NCBI RefSeq assembly: GCF_003123725.1
Contig: NZ_QETA01000006.1
Coordinates: 186,001-250,000, forward strand
Reading direction: 5' to 3'
From: Corticimicrobacter populi
Lineage (GTDB): Bacteria; Pseudomonadota; Gammaproteobacteria; Burkholderiales; Burkholderiaceae_B
Length of the DNA: 64,000 nucleotides
A program made the position numbers and the translations under genes. The notes beneath the pieces are model-generated. The model did no database searches. It was not told the DNA's origin and worked only from the letters and a program-made list of their open reading frames with translations. This document shows positions 53,486-63,600 of the stretch, one piece after another. Within the stretch, counting starts at the first letter, position 1. Every line of letters starts with the position of its first letter.

Positions 53486-54322
53486 ATGAGCACAGCCGTC
53501 CAGACCATCGACCAGGCCCGCCTCGGCCTGCCCAGCACACGTTCCGGGCCGGCGCGATCACGGTGGCGCAGGCAGAACCTGATCGGCCTGATCCTGCCCG
53601 CTGCCATCCTGCTGCTATGGCAGATGGCGTCATCGCAAGGCTGGATCGACAAGGTGTTCCTGCCCGAGCCGAAAGTGGTGGTGGCGTCTTTCTGGGACAT
53701 GTTGCTGCGCCAGAATCTGGCCCTGGATTTCCTGGCCAGCCTGAGCATCGTCGGCCAGGCTTTCCTGTACGGCACCATCACGGCCGTTGTGCTGGGCGTG
53801 GCCGCCGGTCTGTCGCAGAACGTCGAGCGTTTCCTGGGGCCGACGTTCGACACTATCCGCCATGTGCCGGGTATCGCCTGGTTTCCGTTGATCGTGCTCT
53901 GGCTGGGGCTGGGCGCACCGGCCAAGATCCTGGTGATCGGCAAGTCGGTGTTCTTCCCGGTATTCCTCAATACGCTGCAGGGCATCCGCAATGTGGACAA
54001 GAGCCACATCGAGCTGGCCCGGGTGCTGACGCTCACGCGCTGGCAACTGGTGCGGCAGATCATCCTGCCGGCCGCCATGCCCAACATCATGGTGTCGCTG
54101 CGCTATGCGGCCGGGCTGGCCTGGGCACTGGTGGTGGTGGCCGAGGGTCTGAGCGGGCTGGAAGGGCTGGGGTTCCTGATCTTCCGTGCCCAGGGCCTGT
54201 TGCTGACCGACCAGTTGCTGGTCTGCATGGTGATCATCGGTCTGGTGGGATTTGCCATCGATCGCGGCATGTACCTGTTGCAACGGCGCGTATTGCGCTG
54301 GAAGCAGGGCTACGACGGTTGA
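53486..54322 (+). CDS. ssuC: ABC transporter permease (SsuC/TauC type)
   Basis: This is a 278-residue membrane permease with about six helices and the EAA-type loop ELARVLTLTRWQLVRQIILPAAMPNIMVSLRYAAGLAWALVVVAE (in parts). RHVPGIAWFPLIVLWLG is a TauC/SsuC signature. It starts 26 nt after ssuA with a GGGAG site and is followed 69 nt later by the ATPase gene. It is the inner-membrane channel of an alkanesulfonate, taurine or similar importer. Confidence 0.9.
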   Translation: MSTAVQTIDQARLGLPSTRSGPARSRWRRQNLIGLILPAAILLLWQMASSQGWIDKVFLPEPKVVVASFWDMLLRQNLALDFLASLSIVGQAFLYGTITAVVLGVAAGLSQNVERFLGPTFDTIRHVPGIAWFPLIVLWLGLGAPAKILVIGKSVFFPVFLNTLQGIRNVDKSHIELARVLTLTRWQLVRQIILPAAMPNIMVSLRYAAGLAWALVVVAEGLSGLEGLGFLIFRAQGLLLTDQLLVCMVIIGLVGFAIDRGMYLLQRRVLRWKQGYDG

Positions 54323-54391
54323 TGATGGCGGGCGGCGATCGGCCCCGGTCGCCCCGACAAGAGACTATTCAGGACTGAGGGAGCAGTAATC

Positions 54392-55174
54392 ATGAGTCAG
54401 AGCGGGCGGCTGGAAATCCGCAATGTTTCCAAGAAATACGAGGTCGAGGGCCGCGCCAGCGTGCAGGTGCTTGATCGGGCCAGCCTGACGGTAGAGGCCG
54501 GCGAGTTCGTCTCCATCGTCGGCCCGAGCGGGTGTGGCAAGTCCACGCTGCTGAGACTGATCGTTGGGCTGGATGACGAGTACGAGGGCGATATCCTGCT
54601 GCACGGCGACCGGATTGCCGGTACCAGTCTGGCGCGTGGCATCGTGTTCCAGGATCACCGCCTGCTGCCGTGGCTGACCCTCGAGCGCAATGTGGCGCTG
54701 AGTGTGCAGAACTCCACGCTCAATCCGGCGCAGCAGGCCCAGACCGTGCACGATCATATTTCGCTGGTGGGGCTGGGGGGATTCGAGCAGGCCTATCCGC
54801 ACCAGTTGTCGGGGGGCATGGCGCAGCGTGCAGCCATTGCGCGCGGTCTGGCCAGCCGTCCGGAGATCCTGTTGCTGGACGAGCCGCTGGGCGCGCTCGA
54901 TGCGCTGACCCGCATTCGCCTGCAGCAGGAGTTGCTGCGCATCTGGCGTGTCGAAGGCGTGACCATGATCCTGGTCACGCATGATGTCGACGAGGCCATT
55001 TACCTGAGCAATCGGGTCGTGGTCATGAACGCCAATCCGGGCCGCATCGTCCGGCAGATCGAGATCGACCTGCCGGCCCCACGAGATCGGGCCAGTCATG
55101 CCTTCGTGTCGATCAAGCGCGATATCCTGGCAGCGATGGGTGAATACGCTGGCCTCGAGCAGGAGGCGGCATGA
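54392..55174 (+). CDS. ssuB: ABC transporter ATP-binding protein (SsuB/TauB type)
   Basis: This is a 260-residue ATPase with Walker A GPSGCGKST, Q-loop FQDHRLLPWL (typical of NitT/TauT ATPases), signature LSGGMAQRAAIARGL and Walker B LLLDEPLGALD. VTHDVDEAIYLSNRVVVM follows. It completes the ssuACB transporter. The stop overlaps the TPR gene by 4 nt (ATGA). Confidence 0.92.
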   Translation: MSQSGRLEIRNVSKKYEVEGRASVQVLDRASLTVEAGEFVSIVGPSGCGKSTLLRLIVGLDDEYEGDILLHGDRIAGTSLARGIVFQDHRLLPWLTLERNVALSVQNSTLNPAQQAQTVHDHISLVGLGGFEQAYPHQLSGGMAQRAAIARGLASRPEILLLDEPLGALDALTRIRLQQELLRIWRVEGVTMILVTHDVDEAIYLSNRVVVMNANPGRIVRQIEIDLPAPRDRASHAFVSIKRDILAAMGEYAGLEQEAA

Positions 55175-55632
55175 GCCGGTTCCGGCTGAGCGCCCTGGGC
55201 GTGGCGCTGGTGCTGACCACCGGCAGCGTCTGGGCAGCCGATACGGCACCGGTGTCGGATCTGCCCGACATTTCCCCCATTCGTGCCCAGATCTATGCGG
55301 GTGATTATGCTGCAGCCATCGAGGCGCTGTTGCCACTGGCACAGGAGAACAGCCACCCCGATCTGTTCAATCTGCTGGGCTTCAGCTATCGCAAGCTGGG
55401 GCGCTACGACGAAGCCGGCAAGTGGTATCGCGAAGCCCTGTATTTCGATGGCACACACCGACCGGCACTCGAGTACCAGGGCGAACTGTTCATTGCCACG
55501 GGCGATATCGAGGCCGCACGCAAGAATCTGCATTATCTGCAAATGCTGTGTGGTCAGCAGGGGTGCGCGGAAGTGGATCAACTGACGCAGGCGCTGGCAG
55601 ATGCGGGGCATGGTGCGACGCAAGTGCGCTGA
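55171..55632 (+). CDS. Secreted TPR-repeat protein
   Basis: This is a 153-residue protein with a signal peptide (MSRFRLSALGVALVLTTGSVWA) and TPR-type helices (HPDLFNLLGFSYRKLGRYDEAGKWYREALYFDGTHRPALEYQGELFIATGDIEAARKNL, in parts), placing it in the periplasm. The 4-nt overlap with ssuB implies co-translation. Such a protein could scaffold the binding protein or the neighbouring peroxidase. Two cysteines (LCGQQGC) may form a disulfide. No exact family function is known to me. Confidence 0.75.
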   Translation: MSRFRLSALGVALVLTTGSVWAADTAPVSDLPDISPIRAQIYAGDYAAAIEALLPLAQENSHPDLFNLLGFSYRKLGRYDEAGKWYREALYFDGTHRPALEYQGELFIATGDIEAARKNLHYLQMLCGQQGCAEVDQLTQALADAGHGATQVR

Positions 55633-55737
55633 GCTTGCCTACACGGAATATGTCTCGAATGGCCTGATTGAGTATCGAAAATTTTCTGTCGATCTGGCTG
55701 GAATGTTCCGTTGACGTCTTCAATTTTGATTTGGCCG

Positions 55738-55757
55738 GGCCTGTTGCAAAGCAGGCC
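55738..55757. terminator. Hairpin after the ssuACB-TPR operon
   Basis: GGCCTG (55738-55743) pairs with CAGGCC (55752-55757) over an 8-base loop, followed by TGTTACATTT, so it is a weak intrinsic-terminator candidate. The rest of the 55633-55873 gap is AT-rich near its right end (55780-55850), where the promoter of the secretion genes is likely; I see no small gene in it. Confidence 0.4.
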
Positions 55758-55873
55758 TGTTACATTTAATCGCACCAAAAAAGAGCAAACACGATAAATT
55801 CCCAATTGGAGTTGCATAGTTAAAATATATATAAACAATAGTCTGCCTGTATTCATTCAGGGCAGCGCTGAAA

Positions 55874-57628
55874 ATGACAATACAAAAATCCAGGGTGCTG
55901 CGGGATGGGCGGCGCTATGCTCGGCTGTTGTTGGCGGCCAGTTGTGTCGTGGTGGCCTTTGGTGTCCAGGGGCAGGGAATGGGCTCTGTCGGGATGGGGC
56001 TGGATGCCCAGGAGCAGGCCCGGCAGCAGGAACGTGAGCGTGCGCTGCGCGAAGCGCAGGAGCGCACGCCGGACGTGCGCCTGGAGTCGTCGACTGCGAC
56101 TGATAGGGCTGCCTATTTGCCGGTGGCCGAGCAGCCTTGCTTTCCGATCGAACACATTGCCCTGGAGGGCGAGTCCTCGGAAGATTTTCAATGGGCCTTG
56201 CGGGCGGCTGATCGGCCTGACGATCCAGCCATTGGCCGCTGCCTGGGCGCGCAAGGCATCAATCTGGTCATGGCCCGGATCCAGAACGCAATTGTCGATC
56301 ATGGCTACATCACCACGCGGGTCCTGGCCTCGCCGCAGGATCTGGCTCAGGGAACGCTGACGCTGACGCTGCTGCCTGGCCGCATTCGAGCCATCCGTCT
56401 GGCCGAGCCTGCCGACCCGCGCGCACGGCTCTGGAATGCCCGGCCGATGGCACCCGGCGACTTGCTTGACCTGCGCGATATCGAGCAAATGCTCGAAAAC
56501 CTCAAGCGTGTGCCTACCGCCGATGCCGACATCCAGATCGAGCCGGCAACCGGCGATGATGCGCTGCCTGGACAGAGCGATATCGTAGTTCGCTACGGAC
56601 AGGGCTTTCCCTGGCGGGTGGTGGCGTCGGTCGATGATGGCGGGACACGCGCCACGGGCAAGTACCAGGGCAGCCTGACGGTATCCTATGATCATTGGTG
56701 GACGCTCAACGATCTTTTTTATGCCAGTCTCAGCCATGACCTGGGCGGTGGCGAGTCGGGCCGGCGTGGTTCGCGTGCCGATACGCTGCATTATTCGGTG
56801 CCGTATGGCTACTGGCTGTTTTCGGTCACGGCCAGCCGCAACCGCTACTATCAGTCCATTGCCGGCCTGAACCAGACCTATGAATACAGCGGCGAAAGCC
56901 GCCAGGCTGAATTCCGCCTGTCGCGCCTGTTATGGCGCGATGCGAGCAACAAGCTCAGCGCCCATGTGCGCGTCTTCAAGCGGCGTTCGCGCAACTACAT
57001 CGACGATACCGAGATCGAAGTTCAGCGACGGGCTACGGGCGGCTGGGAGGCTGGGTTGTCGCATCGGGCCTACCTGGGCCGGGCCGTGCTCGATGCCAGC
57101 CTGGCTTACCGTCATGGCACCGGGGCGTTTGGTGCCCTGCCCGCGCCCGAAGAGGCCTTTGGCGAAGGCACGTCGCGTTTTCGACTGATTACTGCCGATC
57201 TGAGCCTGGGGGTGCCGTTCCAGCTGGGGCCTCTGCGATTGCGCTATGCCGGACTGTGGCGTGCTCAGTTCAACCGTACGCCCTTGTCACCGCAGGAACG
57301 CTTTGCCATTGGCGGACGCTATACCGTGCGTGGTTTCGATGGCGAGTCCACGCTGATGGCAGAGCGTGGCTGGCTATGGCGCAACGATCTGGGGCTGGCG
57401 CTGGGCAACACGGGCCAGGAGTTCTATCTCGGCGTGGATGCCGGACGGGTCGGTGGTCAGTCGGCGCAATGGCTGCTGGGGCGTACGCTGGTCGGCGGCG
57501 TGATTGGCGTGCGTGGTGGCTGGCGTGGTCTGCAGTATGACTTGTTCGGTGGCTTGCCGCTGCGCAAGCCTGATGGATTCCAGACGGCTAGCAAGACAGC
57601 CGGTTTCAGTCTCAGCTACCAATTCTGA
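55874..57628 (+). CDS. Two-partner secretion transporter, FhaC/ShlB/CdiB family
   Basis: This is a 584-residue outer-membrane exporter for the giant protein encoded next. The signal peptide (about 1-34) is followed by an Arg/Gln-rich helix (AQEQARQQERERALREAQE), then two POTRA domains (about 95-245; CFPIEHIALEGES, GYITTRVLASPQDLAQGTLTLTLLPG in parts). The 16-strand barrel carries the conserved loop-6 motif VRGF (in YTVRGFDGES) and a C-terminal phenylalanine. ATG 55874 has only a weak ribosome-binding site. The exoprotein gene starts 61 nt downstream, the classic order. Confidence 0.93.
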   Translation: MTIQKSRVLRDGRRYARLLLAASCVVVAFGVQGQGMGSVGMGLDAQEQARQQERERALREAQERTPDVRLESSTATDRAAYLPVAEQPCFPIEHIALEGESSEDFQWALRAADRPDDPAIGRCLGAQGINLVMARIQNAIVDHGYITTRVLASPQDLAQGTLTLTLLPGRIRAIRLAEPADPRARLWNARPMAPGDLLDLRDIEQMLENLKRVPTADADIQIEPATGDDALPGQSDIVVRYGQGFPWRVVASVDDGGTRATGKYQGSLTVSYDHWWTLNDLFYASLSHDLGGGESGRRGSRADTLHYSVPYGYWLFSVTASRNRYYQSIAGLNQTYEYSGESRQAEFRLSRLLWRDASNKLSAHVRVFKRRSRNYIDDTEIEVQRRATGGWEAGLSHRAYLGRAVLDASLAYRHGTGAFGALPAPEEAFGEGTSRFRLITADLSLGVPFQLGPLRLRYAGLWRAQFNRTPLSPQERFAIGGRYTVRGFDGESTLMAERGWLWRNDLGLALGNTGQEFYLGVDAGRVGGQSAQWLLGRTLVGGVIGVRGGWRGLQYDLFGGLPLRKPDGFQTASKTAGFSLSYQF

Positions 57629-57689
57629 AAACGCAGCATTTTCCGGGCATCTGGTCGCAGATCGGTCCAGGTGCGAACGGGGCAATGAC

Positions 57690-60600
57690 ATGAATAAAAA
57701 CCTGTACAAAGTGATTTTCAGCGCAGTGCGCGGGCAGCTCATCGTCGTCGGTGAAACGGCACGCGGCCTTGGTAAGGCGGGCGGGCGTACGACGCAGGGC
57801 GCTGTCGTGCTGGCCGGAACATCGATGCCGTTTTTTCGCCTCGGCCTGTTATCAATGGCGATCTTGCTGGCACTGGCGGTTGTGCGTCCGGCTGAGGCCC
57901 AGATCGTGGCCGATCCGGCGGCACCCGGCAACCAGCAGCCTACGATTCTGCAGGCACCCAACGGCGTGCCACTGGTCAATATCCAGACGCCCAGCGCGGC
58001 AGGGGTCAGTCGCAACGAGTATCGCCAGTTCGATGTGCAGGAGCAGGGCGCAATCCTGAACAACAGCCGCCGCGAGGCACAGACCCAACTGGGGGGATGG
58101 GTGCAGGGCAATCCGTGGCTGGCGCGCGGCGAGGCGCGTGTCATCCTGAACGAAGTCAACAGCAGCGACCCCAGCCACTTGCGCGGCTATGTCGAAGTCG
58201 CTGGCCAGCGCGCCGAAGTGGTGATTGCCAATCCGGCTGGCGTGCAGATCGATGGCGGCGGCTTTATCAACGCCAGCCGAGCCACGATCACGACCGGCCA
58301 GCCGATCCTGCAGGGTGGCAGCCTGGAGGGCTATCGCGTACAGCGTGGCACGATTGCCATCGAGGGCAAGGGGCTGGACGCCAGCAGTACGGATTACACC
58401 GGCCTGCTGGCGCGGGCAGTCGAAGTCAATGCCGGGGTCTGGGCCAACGACCTGCAGGTCATTGCGGGGGCCAGCGAAGTGGCTGCAGCCGGCTCTGCAG
58501 TCGATACGGCGCGGCCTGGGCAGGGTGATCCCGCCACGGGGCCGGTATCTGGCTATGCGCTGGATGTCGCGGCGCTGGGCGGCATGTATGCAGGCAAGAT
58601 TGCGCTGGTGGGCACCGAGGCGGGCCTGGGCGTGCGCAACGCCGGGCGTATCGCCGCCAGTGCTGGGCAGGTGGCCATTTCGGCTGATGGCAAGCTGTAC
58701 AACCAGGGCCAGATACTGTCATCCGGCGGCGAGCGCGCCGATATCGTGGTGCGTACCTCGGGCGAGGCGCGCAATGCCGGGACACTCTATGCACAGGGCG
58801 ATGCCGTGATCCAGGCCAGTAGCGATATCGTGCAGGATGAGCAGGCCGTGCTGGCGGCCCGTGCCGATGTCCGTTTGCAGGCACGGGGCCAAGACAGTCG
58901 TATTGTTGCGGCGCGAACCTCGGCACTGGCCGCCGGCATGGAGGTCGATGGCCGCCTGGCGGTGCAGGACCAGGGCAATCTGTCACTGGAGGCTGATGGT
59001 GCGGTACAGGTTCAGGGCCAGATCCTGGCACAGGCCAGCCTGTCGGTACAGGGCAGCGAGATTGATATGCGCGGCAGCCAGAGCGGTGCGCGTGATATTG
59101 CGCTGCAGGCTCGCGCAGGTGATATCGATCTGTCGCAGGCGGACACCATCGCCCGTGACGGTGCAGCGTTGCAGGCTACAGATACCGTGATCACCGCGCA
59201 AGGCCAACTGGGTGCCAACCACATCACAGTGCAGGCACAAAACCTGGACAACGCAGGTGGCCGCATCGCGCAGCGCGAGGCCCGGACCTTGCATCTGGAG
59301 CTGCCCGGCACGCTGGACAATCGCGATGGTCAGATCGTGACGGCGGGTGATCTTGATATCCGCCTGGGAGGCGATCTCGACAATCGCGCCGGCAGTCTGT
59401 ATGCACAGGGTAACAGCCATATCGACAGTGACCGCCGCGTGCGCAACAGCGGCGCGATCGCCGCACAGGGCGATCTGACGCTGGCCACAGAGACGCTGGA
59501 AAGCAGCACCGGCAGCCTGCTGGCCGCAGGTGTGGATGGCACAGGCAGGTTTGTCGACGGCGCCCGCACATTGCGCGCCGAGGCACGGCAGGCCGCCCAG
59601 GCGCAGGGACAGACCGCTGCCAGCGGCAGCGTCACGCTGGCGGGCGCCAGCGTGGACGTGCGCGGCGGCCAGCTCAGTGGCGCAGCAATCGAGATTGTGG
59701 CCGAAACAGGCGACATCGATGCGCGTGAAGCCACGCTGTCGGCGCGCGACCATCTGGCTCTGCGCACGCAGCAGACACAACGGCTGGATCATCGCGGCGG
59801 CCAGATGCGCGCCCGCGACATCGAGGTCGATACGGGAGTCCTGGACAACCAGTCGGGCCGTATCGCTGGGATTGAAAGGATACGCATCACGGCAGGGCAG
59901 ATCGATAACCGCGAAGGTGTCGTCGCGGCTGGACAGGCCATGGCGCTGACTGCCGCCGGCATCGATAATCGGCGTGGTGCCCTCCAGGCGGACGAGGCCC
60001 GTCTGGCGGTGGCGCAGCGACTCGACAACCGGGATGGGTTGGTGTCAGCCGACGGCGTGTTGAACCTGCATGACCGTGATGCGGCAGACGTGCAGCAGCG
60101 CGCCCTGGCGGTGGACAACCGCGCCGGTGCCTTGTTGGCTGGAACGCGTCTGGACATTGCCGCCGCCCGCCTGAGCGGCGATGGGCAGGTGCTGAGCTCG
60201 GGCGATCTGGCTGCCGATCTCAGTCAGGATTATCAGCATGAAGCGCAGGGACAACTGCAGGCCAATGGTGCCGTGGCGCTGACCAGCGCTGGCCGGATCG
60301 TCAACCGGGGTGAACTGGCCGCCGGCGACAGCCTGACTCTGCGCGCCCGCCAAATCGACAACACGGCGCAGGGACGCCTTCTGGCCGACAAGACGACGCT
60401 TCACGTCCTTGACCGGCTGGATAACCGTGGCTTGATCGATGGTGCTCACACACGTATCGATGCTGCCCATCTCAACAACACCGGTACTGGCCGCATCTAT
60501 GGCGACGAGGTGTCGATCCGAGCCGACCTGCTCGACAATACCGCCGAAACCGTTGACGGCGCGACGACCTCGGCGGTGATCGCCGCACGCGAGCGCCTCG

Positions 60601-63600
60601 ACATCGCCGCAGGCACCTTGCGTAACACAGGGCATGCCCTGGTGTTCAGCGCCGGAGATATGGCTGTCGGCGGTATGCTCGATGCGCAGTATCGGGCGAC
60701 CGGTCTGGCGGGCCGGATCGACAACGTCGGGGCCACGATCGAGGCACTCGGTAACCTGCGGCTGGGCGCTGCGGCGCTGGAAAACGCCAATGCCGATTTC
60801 AGGACGACGCTGGAGCAGGTTGCGGGTCCCGAATCGCTGCTGTATATCCAGCCGCGTGGCAGCACACTCAAAATCCTGGCTGAGAATCTGCGCTGGGAGG
60901 GCTGGAGCCGGGCAGGCCAGTATCGCTTTAAAACAGATCCGCCCGACAACGATAGCGGTGTGCTGGGACTGTCGCCGGTGCCACGCGTAGGCGAGCAGGA
61001 TTGCACAGGCGATGAGGCCAGCGAAGTCTGCACCCCGCTGGCGGGGGCGGACTACCCGAGCCATGATCCGGCCTGGAGCTATTTCAGCCTGCCAGCACCG
61101 GCCGCCGCACCGCCCAGGCCAACCCTGGCGCAGCCGACGGCACCCGATCCTGCAGGCCAGACTGCCTGCGCAACAGGGGCTGGCTATGATGCCCAGGCGT
61201 GTGGCGTGTATGAGGCGGCATGGGACACGTATCGCGCCGATCAGCAGGCTTATGATCAGGCCTGGGCACAGTATCAAACTGACCATGCGCAATGGCAGGT
61301 TGAATCCGAGACGCGCTACGAGGCGTTGGATCAGGCAATCGCAACCTACAACAACCGATTCGCGGGTAACAAGATCCGTGACTGGACTCAGTATGCAGTG
61401 ACGCGTACCGAGTACGAGACTCAGGTGGCGGTCTCTGACCCAGGCCAGATTCTGGCCGGGGGCGCATTGCGTCTCGAAGGCGGTCATCTGGTCAACGATA
61501 AGAGTCAGATCGTCGCAGGCGGTGCGCTCGAAGGGGACCTGGAAAGGCTTGACAACATCGACGCCGAAGGCGTGCATGTGGTCCATGAGGAAGGCACCAG
61601 CCAGTACACCTACAGCCGCTGGCGCGGCGGCTTCAAGCGTTACCACCAGCGCAGGTGGGGCGATCGGGTGGCCTATTTGCCGGCTGATGAAGTGACCAGT
61701 ATCACGTTGCCGGTTACGCGTGCCGAAGGCGACACGCAGGCCCAGGGCAGCGGCTATGCGCCAGACGCCCAGGCCTCGGGTGGACGGGTTGATGATGGCA
61801 GCCTGACCGTTGAACTGGCAGCGCTGGGCGAACGCGTGACCGAAGTGCAGGCGCATGCCGGACCGCAGGCCGCCGTCGAGACCGCACGCGACCAGGCCGC
61901 TGCCGCTCTGGCCCAACAAGCGGGTGCTGCGGGTACCGGCACGCAGACACCGGCGCTGATCCGCACCGTAGCATCCGACACTCAACTACCGGATGCCGGC
62001 CTCTATCGCCGTCAGCCTGATCCTGCCGCCCGCTACCTGATTGAAACCGATACCCGCTTTACCGATTATCGCCAGTGGCTGAGTTCAGACTACATGCTGG
62101 CGGCGCTGTCCAGCGATCCGACCCGGATGCAGAAACGGCTGGGAGATGGCTTCTATGAGCAGCGCCTGATACGCGAGCAGATCAGCCAGTTGACCGGCAG
62201 GCGCTACCTCCAGGGTCATGCCAGCGACGAGGAACAGTATCGCACCCTGATGCAGGCCGGTCTGACCTATGCGCAGCAGTGGGATCTGGTGCCGGGCGTG
62301 GCGCTCACGCCCGCGCAGATGGCGCAGTTGACCACTGACATGGTCTGGCTGGTGGCGCGTGACGTGACGCTTGATGACGGCACGGTGCAGCGCGTGTTGG
62401 CTCCGCAGGTCTACGTGCGGGTGCAGCCGGGCGATCTGCGGGGAGACGGTACGCTGATCGCGGCTGACCAGATCGACCTGGCGCTTGGCAGCGATCTGGT
62501 CAACAGCGGCACGATCGCTGGACGCAGCACGGTACGCATTGCCGCCGACAACATCCACAACGCAGGCACCATTCAGGGCCGCGATATTCTGCTGGATGCT
62601 CGCGCCGATCTGGCACTGCTGGGTGGCCAGGTACTGGCAGGCCAACAACTGGCTGCGCTGGCCGGGCGCGACCTGCACCTGGAGAGCACCGTGCGCAGCG
62701 ATGCCAATGAAGCGGGCGCATCCAGTTTCAGCCGCACCAACCTTGATCGGGTCGCCGGGCTATATGTGCTGAACCCGGATGCGCAAGGAACTCTGGTGGC
62801 CAGCGCCGGTCGCGACCTGACCGCGTTGGGCGGGGTGTTCTCGCACGCTGGCGTACAGGGCGAGACGCGCGTGCTGGCCGGGCGTGACTTGACGTTGAGT
62901 GCCGTGACCGTGGCGCAGGATGAAAACAGCGTGGCCGACAGCCGCAACTACCTGCGCCAGGGTAGCCGTCAGGATGTGGGCAGCCGTATTGAAACGGCAG
63001 GCGACGTGCGCTTGCAGGCCGGTCAGGACGTACGTACCGTAGCCGCCACCATCAGCAGCGAACGCGGGGCGTTGGGCGTGGCTGCAGGCCGTGACATCGA
63101 TCTGCAGGCAGGCCGCGATGCGCAATACCTTGACGAGGCCCATTATCACAAGCACAGCGGCACCCTGGGTAGCTCCTCGGTGGCGACCCGCGACCAATTG
63201 CGCAGTGATACCGCGCAGGGCTCCCGCCTGAGCGCCGAGACGATTGCGCTGCAAGCGGGCCGCGACATTGGTATCGAGGCCGGTCAGATTGCCGCCGATG
63301 GCGACCTGTCGCTGCGCGCCGGGCGCGACGTGGCCATCGAGGCCGGGCAGGACTTCCACGACGAAAACCATTTCAAGGAAACCAAACGCAGCGGCCTGAT
63401 GTCCAGCGGCATCGGCTTTACCATCGGCAGCCGCCAGCTCAGCACCGACCAGGACAGCACCCAGGCCAGCGCTGCCGCCAGCACCGTCGGCAGCGTGGCG
63501 GGCGACGTGGCGATCGTGGCCGGTGGCCAATACCGCCAGACCGGCAGCGACGTACTGGCGCCTGACGGCGACGTGCTGATCGCCGCGCAGGACATCGCGA

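Noticed and set aside
60045-61985. Minus-strand open frame of 646 codons inside the exoprotein gene
   Set aside because: It is opposite continuous beta-helix repeats with strong coding pattern on the plus strand; no ribosome-binding site or homology.
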